Positions 33,701 through 44,965 of a stretch of DNA of 64,000 nucleotides are shown here, one piece after another. Each line of letters opens with the position of its first letter. Positions within the stretch are counted from its first letter, which is position 1. The stretch lies in the NCBI RefSeq assembly GCF_018446385.1, contig NC_056002.1, positions 12,286,894-12,350,893 on the forward strand. The letters are read 5' to 3'. The notes beneath the pieces were generated by a model. The model was not told the origin of the DNA, made no database searches, and saw only the letters and a list, made by a program, of their open reading frames with translations. The stretch comes from Zingiber officinale. Taxonomy: Eukaryota; Streptophyta; Magnoliopsida; Zingiberales; Zingiberaceae. The translations under genes were made by a program, and so were the position numbers.

Positions 33701-36700
33701 TGATCTCCTTTTTTAACTCGTCTTTTTGCTTGACAGCATCTTGCTGAGAAGACTGAAAGTAACCAAACCTTTAGGATCAATTAACTGAACCAATAGCTAA
33801 TTATGACAACATCAATATCAAAAGCAATTAGAAAAGGTCTGCCTACAACAAGTAAACAGTGTGCAACTGATCATAAATTAACTATAATGAATAAGGATGT
33901 GACACAGGAACATGTTAGAATATCCATAAGAGTGTCAAAACAAGATTCTTATCTAGAATTGTCTGTGTGAATTTTCAAATCATGAATCATATTGAATCTT
34001 GAATTATAAGATTGAGATAAAATTACAAAATGTGTTAAAAAAGAATCTACATTATTCAGAATATTTTTGATATCCTATGTTATGTAAAATAATATAACAC
34101 TCTTAATAGTATAACATTATGAATCAACTATGTTGACACTAATCCATGACAAAAATATATAATATAATTACAATAAAGTACAAGTTATGGTCACTTTGTC
34201 CCATTAAGAATTAAATGAAATGTTTAATAGGAAAATTTGCCCTTAAATGCTTGATATTGAATTTTTTTTACAAACCATTGCTATCAACTTACAGTCTCAA
34301 ACTCTCAATACAACAACAACAACAACCAAGCCTTTTCCCACTAGGTGGGGTCGGCTGTATGAATCCTTTTACGCCATTGAGCTCTATCTCCTATTATATC
34401 ATCATCTATATTTAAATAAATTTTATCTTATTTTATTGTTGCTAACCAAGTCTTTTTTGGTCTTCCACTTCCTCGTTTGATATGCATATTTATCATAGTT
34501 TCACATCGCCTAACTGGAGCATTTATTGGTCGTCTAAGTACATGTTCGTACCATCTTAAACGTGTCTCTCGGAGTTTTCCCTCAATAGATGCAACTCCGA
34601 CTTTCTCTCTAATGCTCTCATTTCTTATTTTGTCCATCTTCGTATGTCCACACATCCACCTTAACATCCTCATCTTTGCAACTCTCATCTTCTGCTCGTG
34701 TGCTCGAGTCATAGCCCAACATTCAGCTCCATATAACATAGCAGGTCTAACTGCGGTTTTATAGAACTTACCTTTAAGTTTAAGAGATACTTTTCGGTCA
34801 CATAAAATACTCGACGCTCCCCTCTATTTCACCCATCCTGCTTGTATTCTATGTAAGACATCTCTCTCAATCCCTCCATCATTTTGTAAAAATGATCCTA
34901 AATATTTAAATCGCTCGGTTCCAGGCAACTCGTCCTCGTCCTCAAACTCTCAATAACATCAAGAAAATTGAAAAGACAAAAAGGCAGACCATGACCATGC
35001 TGCATGAAAACAAAAAAGAAAGATAATTAACACACCACCAGTTTCACTGCCATTATTATTCCATATGCCGATGAAATTGGTTCTTCTCAGTCATTATTAG
35101 GTGTCAAGTCGACATCACTTACCATTCAACTCTATCTCAATGTGACATGGTTTTCTTCTTATATGTTACCAATGACTTTGAGATTCCATTCTTTTTGAGA
35201 TTTATATTTCTATAGTATAACACAAAGGATTGGTTGTTGTTGTATCACACAAAGTTCATCATTTCTTCTATAATGGCTTCAATTTAATTTCTAATTTCAG
35301 GTCTAATATACAGCCTTATGTATTTGATTTACTTTTGATTAATTGGATTTAGCATTTAATGGGTTGGTTTTTTATTTTTAACATCATATAAAATAAGATT
35401 CATATCAAATCTTATTGAATCAAACTTAATTGTCATGATTCTATTAACATCATGTTCATACGTAAGGACAATATTGTTTTACAAGATGACCATTACAAAA
35501 TATAACAAACCATGAATCTTATGATTCTGACCAGTAATGATGTCCATTATTATATCAGCTCAAGGCACTCATGCAAATTTCCATGTAATTTGATTTTCAA
35601 AAGACCTTAAATAGAGGAAGTACACTACAAATTCCACAAAAGGATCCTAAGAATTTTGAATGAAATATATAATAAAATAATACCACTGGCATCCATCCCA
35701 CTTGTTTGATGTTACAAACAACCTGACTTCTAAATTTTCAGCAGACTAAAAGATCTGCTAAAGTCAAGTCATAATGTCCAAAAGGAATACAAGAGACTCA
35801 TTAGAACAATTGATTGAGAATGAGAATACCCCTAAAACAGAGATATTAGATTCTGTGAAGAAAAATAAAGAGCGCAAACTCAATGAATTGCATATTTTAT
35901 AAGAAATAGAAAAAATCTATGCCATTCAGCAGTAAAACAAATAGAAGACATGTAAACAACCTGATCTCCACACTTGGAAAAAGAATACATTATTGGAAGA
36001 AGAGCGAAACAAATTTTTAGGGCACCAACCATGAATTTCAATAGTAAAAGATTTTTTTTAAGAAAATAAACTAACCCGAGAAGAATCAAGTTGGTTTTTG
36101 AGTGAACTTGCATGCTCCCTTGTACTAGTTAGGCTTTCCATTATGGCACTCTTCTCTTTATGTAATCTTGAGATTGTTTCACCATTTTTATTGGCCTCAT
36201 TTTGAAGATTACTGTTGTACTGTTGCAAACTGGCATTGTATTCTTGCAATCTCCTATTAGTTTCTTGAAGCATTTTTAACTGAAAAATCAGGTTAAGAAA
36301 ATCTGTGAAATATGAATCACCATATGAATGTTTAATCACACTGAACAGAAACATACCTGGTCACTGACACATTTCTTCTCTTGGGTAATCTTTTCTAAAT
36401 CTTTGGATATAGTATCTCGAGATGTCTCAATTTCAACCCTTGTTTTCCTTTCATTTTCATAAAATTTAACAGCAGTCTGCAGAAATGTAAATTTTAAACA
36501 GTCAAGTTTGGTCAGCTAATTAACATGAGAATCATCATCAGTCTTACCAATCTATCAGTTTCTTCCTTTCTGAAGCCATCCTGCAAATTAGAATGCATGA
36601 TTTGAAGCTCCTTGAAAGCCGATTCTATTTGATCAATTGTAGCCCTCATGTCAGTTTCTACAAGCACACACAAATAAAACAAAAAAAGATGAGATGATCA

Positions 36701-37438
36701 TCAACTCTTAATAAAGAGTCACAAGATTCTGTTTTGAAACAATCTTCCGAATTTCAAAATTGAAATTCATTTCGGCGAATAAAAGTTCATGCGTGCATTC
36801 TGGTTTACCTATCACTCTGTGCCTTTTCTCTTCAGAATCCAACTCATTTCGAAGTTTTTCTTGCTCTGCCAAGTAGTCATCTTCAAGCTCCATGTACCAT
36901 CTGATGCAAATTCGAAGCTTTTTAATGTACTCCGTCATCTGTTCACTCTTTCCCTGTAAATTTGACACGGAAAACAATTCAACACAACAAAAGAAACGAA
37001 TTTGGTCGATAAGAAAATAACTTCCACGAGCGTAACCTTGAAATCGTTCTTGTTCTTTCCTTTCATCTTCTCGCGCAGCAACGTCTCCACATCCTCCCTT
37101 GACCCAAACTCGATCCCCGCAGTGCTCCCAGCATCCGAGCACGAGTTATTCTGATCTCCAGTGGTTGAGCCGGCATTGACGGAGGAAAGCACCTGCCGCG
37201 GCACGCGGGGGCTGTGATTAGGACCAGCCATCTTTCCAAGGGCCGCGACCCTCCGCTTGTCAATGGGCGTCGCCTCGTCCAGATTCTCCTTCTTCTGCAA
37301 CAACCAGAAATAAGCCGAAGTTAGATCCTTCGAAACCCCACCAAAGAACGCAAGCCCGCCGGAGCTCACGCTTGAAGGGCTTCGAGTTGCGGCCGGGTGG
37401 GCGGGCACGGGGGGCCTCATCTGGGACCGCGAGGACAT
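30764..37438 (-). CDS. KIN-14 family minus-end-type kinesin, 15 exons, C-terminal end not found
   Basis: Exons: 37037-37438, 36809-36953, 36548-36657, 36357-36476, 36076-36279, 33543-33752, 33391-33465, 33140-33286, 32936-33077, 32714-32823, 32281-32442, 31971-32179, 31157-31238, 30968-31072, 30764-30868. The joined frame is open for 776 codons. Residues 1-135 are a Ser/Pro-rich head. The [20 protein letters not shown] segment and about 135-470 form a coiled coil. The motor starts at 472 ([14 protein letters not shown]) with P-loop GQTGSGKT near 562, switch I SSRSH near 690 and switch II DLAGSE near 720. A neck before a C-terminal motor is the hallmark of KIN-14 kinesins, which move on spindle and cortical microtubules. 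After SKLTYLLQ a normal GT donor follows, but the exon for the motor's last 60-70 residues is missing; the ubiquitin array starts 75 bp on. The start at 37438 follows KIN-14 relatives; the frame is open 49 codons further upstream (Met at 37585). Confidence 0.85.
34311..34940 (-). mobile_element. 5'-truncated RTE-like LINE fragment in kinesin intron 5
   Basis: The minus-strand frame (34739-34428) reads [16 protein letters not shown], then [28 protein letters not shown] and [11 protein letters not shown], the well-known C-terminal end of plant LINE reverse transcriptases. The 3' end lies at the left with a (TTG)n tail, as in RTE-type LINEs. It is flanked by a perfect 15-bp direct repeat CTCAAACTCTCAATA (34296-34310 and 34941-34955). 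Only about 630 bp were inserted, so it was dead on arrival and should be spliced out with the intron. Confidence 0.85.
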
Positions 37439-38877
37439 GGTCTCGATCCCGACCGCAAAGGCAGAAGAGGAGTGTGGAGACGAAGGGAAATCGAGGATAA
37501 AAATGCCTCTCTTTTTTTTCGTATATCGATCTTGTTGCTTGTTAGGGTTCTTGAAGGAGCTCTTTCTCGTCGGCGTCGACGTCACGTGAGAGCGAGGGAT
37601 TTGAATTATTTTGAATTCGTTACCAGTGGAATGAGCAGGAACGGTATCGGATCTGATTCGTTAAAACAACATTCGATCCGTTAGCCCTTTCTATTAAACG
37701 AAATTGAGATGGATTTAACTAACATTATTGTAAATTAATTATTATTATTTACAAATTTTTTTTTCTAAAAAACTCAAATGCATCACCAATGATCATCTTT
37801 TATGCATTATCATTATCATTATCATTAATAAAAAAAATCATTAAAAAAGCTTATCGAAGGGACAAAGTTGCCATGAGATCATACTTGATGAAATTGTCGT
37901 TACAAACTGACTCGCTACCCATTCCGCCATTCGAATCTATGAGCTATTGAAATGTTGCTTTTTCTCCATTGCACCAACAAAAAACACAAAAAGTGAAGAG
38001 ATGAGAACTACTTGCTACTTGCCATTTCATGCAAGAACATGAAAATCAGTTCATCTTTCATCATCCAATCAGCGGTTGCAGAGATGGACAAATCCACCAA
38101 TTTGATTTATTCATGCTGGAAAGGGAGAGCTGACCTAACTTAGACCTAACGAAGTAAGACGTAAGATGCTTAGACTAGTTAATTGGCCTTCGAGAGAAGG
38201 AACAATTGTTGCAGTTTGCATGAGATTTTGGAAAGCAGTGTGATGATTTATCAACTTAATTAATCAAGTTATGATATTGATGTGTCGGCAAACTTTATGG
38301 CAACTCTACTGTTAGATGTGAGCCAAACTTCCATTTAACGAAATAATCATGGAACTAAATTAATTCAATTTATTCAAAAATTTAATTTTTATTAAAAATA
38401 TCAACTATTTCAGTTAAATCAATGTGATTTTAATTTTAAAATTTAAAAATCAGTTAAATCAATTTTTTATTAAATAAACAATAAAAATTTAATATTTTTA
38501 TTTAATTGAATAATTTTTTTATTAATATATATATATATTGAAATAGATTAATTTAATTACCCAGAATTGATGATTTTTTTCTTTCTATCTATCACCTTTC
38601 TTAATATTATTAACTATTGATTTGATGGAGGAAAATATATTTTTCAACTTTAGCAACTCTACAAAAAGGCACATTCTATTATTATTTTCACGAAAAGGGT
38701 GTTTCAATTTTTTTAAAAATTTAAATACCATATCACTTTATTTGTATTTTAAAAACATTTTTATTATATTATTATTCTAATAACTTTATTTAAAACTACT
38801 ACAAACATATAATAATTATGTTCAAAGATTAATACAACATAAGATAATTTGATTAAAATTATAATAAAATTGTTATA
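37439..38877. other. kinesin upstream region and AT-rich intergenic DNA
   Basis: The first 150 bp hold the GC-rich kinesin leader. From 37700 to 38877 the DNA is AT-rich with a (CATTAT)n-like run at 37806-37826. No gene or repeat structure was recognised. Confidence 0.4.
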
Positions 38878-40415
38878 TGATCATGTTCGAAAATCGATGA
38901 GATATAAAACTAGGAATGTAGCGCTCCCGTCGATCTCCTATGAACTTCGCTCGGACTTACAATATAGATTACGTCAGTGCTGAGGCAGAGAAGGGATCCC
39001 GACGTTAGTCCTCCGACGTTCAAGTCAGTCATCGACGATGAAGTAGAAGGCGGAGCAAAATGAATAGTAGCGAGAATAATATCTATTGCATATTGTGTAC
39101 CTCCGCCGATACTTGGACCCAGTGGCGTAGCTAGGATTTTTCACTCAGGAAGGGCAAAGCGACGGAGTCGGCGAACGGTGACGGTGATGCTGGCAGCAAA
39201 CAACGGTGTCGCCTAAGCGAAAGAAATCAATTAAGTAAATTTCACCTCAATTAAAAGGTGTTTTTTGTATGGAGCATCGGCAAAGCGACGCATTAGCCAA
39301 GTGAAGACAACGACCATGTAACAAATGACAGTGACGATGGTAGCAATCGGTGTTCGGCGATAGCGACTTGGGTTATAATGGCAGCGACATGTCGCGAAAG
39401 ATTTTATGGGTAAAATTAGAATTAGAAAAAAGAATATGAAAGAAATAATAGAAAGAAAAAAAAATGAAAAGAGGAAAATAAAGTTCCGGATTAGAGGAGG
39501 AAGAAGAAAAATGGATAAAGAAAAAATTTGACTTGGGAAAAGAAGAAAATGGGTTAGGCTGAAAGGGTTTTAATTGGAATTCTTTTGCTAAAAAGACGAG
39601 AAAGTTTCAAAATTTATGACTATATATTTTTGTTTAAAATTTTTTTCCCATCGTATTAATATTTTCCTTGAATTTCAGGGGGTGCGATCGCACCCCCTGA
39701 GCCTTATATAGCTACGCCCCTACTTAGACCCCTATATAGCGTGCGTGCACGCTCCCCAAGGCGAGCACACTTCTCAAAGTTTTTCCTTAAAAGACTTGTT
39801 AGTAAAGTGTCCATAACACAGTAGCTTAACAAGCCGAACATATCTCTGAAGTGACAGTGGAAGCTTCCGTCGTACGATCTTCTAATTGTCCATGCCCGAT
39901 GTCGACGGCACTAATTCCCAAAGGGATGTCAATAGATATCAGAGGGAGTATGCTGTTAGGTCGAGCGGGTTGGCTGCTCAGCCGGAACTTCGTTGTTCCT
40001 GTGTCTCATCCGCTCGGCCGAAACTCCACTGCATTTGTGCCCGTCCACTCGGCCGGAATTCCATTGTGATTGTGTCACGTTCACTCGACCGAAGTTCCAA
40101 TTTGTCTGTCGAGTCCTGCTGCCTGACCGAGCGGTGTAGACGCTCGGCCCGGCCTCTACACAGTATTTCTTCCTCTGTCCAGCGTTCAATACTCCATTAA
40201 GCGTCGGTCATTTGACACCTCCTCGTGTCAACGGCGAGGTCGAATCGAACTCTTCCCTCCGGTCAGGGCATGACCGCCCGATCGACCGATGATGTATTAA
40301 CGTTGACTCGATTGCCCGAACGACCGATGCTATCTCAGCATTGACCGCCTTGACTTTGACCTCCACCGTGATAACTATCCTCCGCGGGGTGGGGCCCCTC
40401 CTTATCACCGCATCA
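38878..40415 (-). repeat. 3' LTR of the Tat element, interrupted by a hAT element
   Basis: Without the 603-bp insert and its 8-bp duplication it is 927 bp, close to the 931 bp of the 5' LTR. It runs from TGATCATGTTCG at 38878 to CACCGCATCA at 40415. CACTCGGCC/CGCTCGGCC words repeat about every 35-40 bp at 39960-40150. Confidence 0.8.
39120..39722. mobile_element. non-autonomous hAT element (Tip100-like ends), 603 bp
   Basis: The ends are CAGTGGCGTAGCTA and, inverted, TAGGGGCGTAGCTA, resembling the CAGGGGCGGAGC ends of the Tip100 branch. The 8-bp flanks are CTTGGACC and CTTAGACC (7 of 8 match). The paralogous LTR at 50461 shows the empty site GATGCTTGGACCCCCC. No transposase coding was found. 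An inverted GGTGCGATCGCACC sits near the right end. Confidence 0.85.
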
Positions 40416-40432
40416 CATGCCTCCCCCTTAAG
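40416..40432 (-). other. polypurine tract of the Tat element
   Basis: On the minus strand AAGGGGGAGG lies directly before the 3' LTR start (TGATGCGG), as expected for plus-strand priming in this family. Confidence 0.7.
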
Positions 40433-41179
40433 TCTAGTCGAAGGAGGCTGCAAGTCCGATTGACTGGACAAAAATTTTCTGTGAAGCTTGCCACCCGATC
40501 GCCTTCAACACTCCTTGGTTTCTGATCGGGATAACGTGGCGCAACGGTCGACTATGTGACTGCTCTATGCCGGTCGGCCTATTGAAGCTTGTCGTTTGGC
40601 CGTAGGTCTGCTACCTTAAGCCAATCGGCGCCACAAACATTTATACTTGTGAAATCTTTTCTTGGGTTGTCTTGGGCGAGCACGATACGAGCTTACGTCA
40701 CCCATATTTTTGGGAAATCGTGCAAATCCATGCGCATTATGGCTGAGCGCGTTCCTATGCCTTTTAATTGTCTTCATTAAATGTTGACCCGTGGTGCGGC
40801 GTCATGTGTCACGCCCACTGCTGCCGCACGCCTGACGTGACAGGAAGATATCCGTTGGCGATGTAACCTTTGGCGTTTCAAATTCAACAGCCCGATCTCT
40901 GCCTAGGTTTCCGCAACCTAGATCGGACGGCTCCGGTCGGGCAGCCCCGAGGCTTATAAGCCTGTGTGCGTCGCCACCTCCTTCACATCTTCATCTTCGA
41001 GCTTCTTCGATGATAACTCAGTCTGTGCTCCAGCTACATTCCTCCTTTCCTGCTCCTCTGGCGACCCTTTTTCCAGTAATCTTCCTTCCAATCGCACCCG
41101 TATTCGAGTTTTCGGCGTTTCTTTGTGTTCCGACGATATTCTGCCAGTAGTCTTCCTTCCCCTCGCATCCTTTCACTGC

Positions 41180-42450
41180 TTGTTTTTTGTGATGACGAGT
41201 TCCTCTCAGCCGCCTATCGCCGTCCTTTGGCTTTGGTACACCTCTACTGAGTCCAAGTTTGACACTGGTGACGCTGAGAGTCTGAGCGCCACTTTTGAGT
41301 TTCATTCTGGATACAAGATTGTTCTTCCTTCTCCTTTCGATCGGCCAAACTCTCCACCGCCCGACTGTCTCACCTTCTTTAGGGATCAGTTTACCGTCGG
41401 TCTGTAATTTCCTATTCATCCCTTCTTTCCCGCCATTTGTAAATACTTTCGCATCTCCCTTCACCAATTAGTACCAAACTCTTTTCGGCTGCTGCGCGGG
41501 GTAGTTATTCTATTCTGCCTGCACGACATTCCTCTCACTACTCGGATCTTCCACTATTTTTATTACCCGAAATTATCCGAGTCGGGGACTTTCCTTTTCC
41601 AAGCTCGAGTGGGCTTAGTTTTCTTTGACAAAATACGAACCTCCAACAAGTATTGGAGGGAATACTTCTTTTTTGTACGCCTTTCCTAGCGACCAAACTT
41701 CCAGACCCACTGACAGCTCGAAGTGGCGAATCAACCTCCTTTGAAACAGTACAAGAGCCGATCAGACTACCTCAACACAGCTTCGATGTTGGCCGGTCAG
41801 AAGTATGACATCCATAAGTTGCTGCTGGAGGGTGTCCTCTACATCTTTGGCTTGAGTCTGATCCACACCCGGTTTCCGTCCAACTTAGGTATGCAACTTC
41901 CTCACTCCTTCCTTTGATTCTAACTGATTTTTCTTCCTCTTTTGCAGCCGAAGTCATGCTACGTGCACGTCTGGCCGACAAGGCTAAGCTTGCGGATGTC
42001 GCGATCAACGCGGCAGTTGTGGAGGAGTTAGAGAGTCGTGGTCTGCAGCCGGTCAGCTCTCAAGAAGACCCCCAAGATGAGAGTGAGGCGACCCCAGTCT
42101 TGGCGAGTGGTGGAGCGGCTGGTGGATCACCGACTCCCTCCGAACGACATCCGATCGTTCAAGTTGAGGGGGGTGTCAGGGTCGACCTCCTCAGGGGAGC
42201 CGCTGATCAGGTGTAAGAGGCGACAGGTGGAGCCTTCATCATGCTCCGCATCCTCAGTGGTGTGGTCCGCCAAACGGGTGAAAATGTCTACCCCCGCGCC
42301 AATTCAAAAGACTACGGCCCCTGAGTCGTCTGATCGGACGTCGTCCTTATCTGGCCTGCCAGAAGGTACTCTCTACGCACCGCTAGTGGCCTTCATGTCA
42401 CCGCCCTCAAAGGTCAAAAAGTTTGGTATCTGTCTCGCGTCCTCATCTTA
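41180..42450 (+). other. antisense open region of the Tat element (Transposase_28-like)
   Basis: It lies opposite to the element's own direction, between the expected pol region and the 3' LTR. Segments around 41380-41690 are rich in aromatic and hydrophobic words (FPIHPFF, LVPNSFRLLRG, YWREYFFFV) like the 'putative gypsy type transposon' domain (PF04195). Downstream there is a charged Ala/Glu-rich part. Tat-lineage elements are known to carry such an antisense reading frame. It is a fossil with several breaks. Confidence 0.55.
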
Positions 42451-44069
42451 GCCACCTGGCCGAGCGACCTCACCCCAGTCAGCCTCGAGCGGACAACGTC
42501 ATATAACGATAGTTCTTCATCTGCCGACTGAAGAATGGCGTGAGTCGGCTGGCACTGCACCCCGATCCCCCGAGCACTAGATAATTATCCAGGGGTCGCT
42601 CGTACAGATATGGGTTGATGCCCGAGTTCGCGCAGCGATGATGCCTCCGGGGGCGCTTGCGGACAACCACACCCAGAAGTCGGCTAGGGTAAGTGTTGTA
42701 TTCTTCTTAATCTATTTCCGCTCGACGCTTATATTTTCCTTATTCTCAGTATTGGGTAAAGAACCTCGCCATGTGCCAATGGGTTTTACCCCTTCAGGTG
42801 GATCAACCAAAGTTCATACTTGGTTGGTGTACATGGATTACATCTCGGATCTCATGGCCTCAAGCCATTTCTCAGAATCTGGTCTCATCACAGCTTCCTG
42901 ATAGGTGGTAGACTCATCCTCTATGAACACAATGTCATCATGGTCAGACAAGAGAAATGAGTATCTCTCAGGCTGACGACGTACCCTATTAGACCTGCGA
43001 AGAGGTATGTCTACTTGAACTAGTTGTTGTTCCTCAACTCTTTGCGGAACAACATCATCCACAACACTTTGTGGTTCCAGTTCAACTTCCATCGAGGCTT
43101 CAGTGCTATTGTTCGCATCTTGAACTTCTTCAAGATCAAACATACTCCCACTAGTCTTTCTATAAACAAAGTCCTTTTCTAGAAAGACCCCAGTCTTTGC
43201 CACAACTACCTTGTGCCGACTGGGAATGTAGAAGTAATATCCCTTAGTTTCCTTGGGTTATCCAATGAAATAGCACTTGTCAGATTTGGGTCCTAATTTG
43301 TCTGAGACTTGACGTCTAACGTAAGCCTCACAACCCCAAATCCTCATGAAAGACACCTGGGCATCTCTCCCAGTCCATATCCTATATGGTGTCTTTATCA
43401 CGGCCTTGGATGAAACTCGGTTGAGTATAAAAGCTGCCGTGTCTAGAGCATAGCCCCATAGGTATGTCGGAAGATCTGTGTGACTCATCATAGATCGTAC
43501 CATATCTAATAGAGTACGATTCCTTCTTTCGGATACACCATTCCACTGTGGTGTTCCAGGAGGAGTGAGTTGGGATAGAATCTCACACTCAGCTAGATAG
43601 TCACGAAACTCATGGCTAAGGTATTCTCCATCTCGATCTGATCGAAGTATCTTAATACTCTTGCTAAGCTGGTTCTGTACTTCATTCTTGAATTCTTTGA
43701 ACTTTTCAAAGGATTCTGACTTATGTGTCATCAAGTACACATAACCATATCTACTGAAATCATTAGTAAATGTGATGAAGTACATATAACCACCTCTAGC
43801 AGCGACATTGAAAGGGTCACATACATCACTATGTATGAGTCATAACAAATCAGTCGCTCTTTCGCTGTGTCCACTAAAGGGAGTCTTGGTCATCTTGCCT
43901 AGTAGGCATGACTCGCACGTCTCATAAGATTCAAAATCAAATGAGTCCAGCAAATCATCCTTATGAAGCTGGGATAAGCGCTTGCCATTTATATGACCTA
44001 AGCGACAGTGCCAGAGATAGGTTTGATTCAGGTCATTTGACTTGAACCTCTTGGTATTTATGTTATAGA

Positions 44070-44965
44070 TGTTAGGACAAAAAGTAGCTAGAGGGGGGGT
44101 GAATAGCTCGTCGCGTTCGCTCGGTGCTCGGCGTTGCTTGTTCCTTCAAAGATGTGCAGCGGAAAATATAGAAACAAATACAACAACGCTAACACGGTTG
44201 GTTTACTTGGTATCCACCTCACAAGAGGTGACTAGTCCAAGGATCCACACCACGCACGCACCCTCCACTATGAAAACACTCCTTTTCGATAACTACCGAG
44301 GGCGGAGAAGCCCTACAAGACTCTCCGTACAAGAAGAAAGGAAAGGGAAACAAAATACAAGCGCAAAGCTTACAATGAGTACAGAAAACCCTAACCCTAG
44401 CTTCTCTTCTTGCCTTTGATCCGCCTCTTGACTTGGAAAGCTTCCAAGATCCTTCAAGAACTGGCGATCTGATCTTTGAGAGCGCTGTGGAGGAGCTGGC
44501 GAAGATCTGAGATGAAATCGTGAAGCCATTTCCGCAGCCATCACACGCCTGCAGCTATAAACGACGCCAACGGTCGGATCCCGATCGATTCGAATGATCC
44601 CAATCGATCGGGGAGGCTTTGGATCGATCCAGAGCGCCTCGCCTGGATCAATCCACGGATCGATCCAGCGCTTATCGCGCGAAGCAGCCGCGTCCCAATC
44701 GATCCACTGATCGATTGGGACCTCTGGATCGATCCACGGATCGATCTAGAGGCTCTCTGTTCGCTGGGACAGGTCTGGATCGATCCACTGATCGATCCAG
44801 AGCCTGGATCGATCCACTGATCGATCCAGCACTTAATTTTTGTCCAAAACCAAGTCCCAAACCTCCCAAACCAACATCCGGTCAACCTTGACCTGTTGGT
44901 ATGTCATGCCTAGCATATAGTCACTCAAAATCCCAACTTGATAGTTCTTATGAATTTCCTAAATA
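44070..44965 (-). repeat. solo LTR of a second Copia family, inserted in the Copia element
   Basis: The 896-bp block is bounded by the perfect 5-bp duplication ATAGA (44065-44069 and 44966-44970). In minus orientation it ends CTATTCACCCCCCCTCTAG and GTCCTAACA, a well-known ending of plant Copia LTRs of the SIRE/Maximus kind. Removing it rejoins the Copia pre-integrase region. Confidence 0.85.
44570..44830. repeat. palindromic GATCGATCCA tandem array inside the solo LTR
   Basis: GGATCGATCCA-like palindromes repeat about every 20-35 bp with spacers such as CTGATCGATCCAGAG. Long open frames on both strands here (RSTDRS and DRSVDRS repeats) are by-products of the repeat. Confidence 0.8.

Noticed and set aside
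37439-37585. In-frame upstream Met extending the kinesin N-terminus by 49 residues
   Set aside because: The extension is low-complexity and basic, and KIN-14 relatives usually start at the MSSR-like head; it may be leader sequence.
44541-44891. Overlapping long ORFs with RSTDRS/DRSVDRS repeats
   Set aside because: Artefacts of the GATCGATC palindromic array in the solo LTR.
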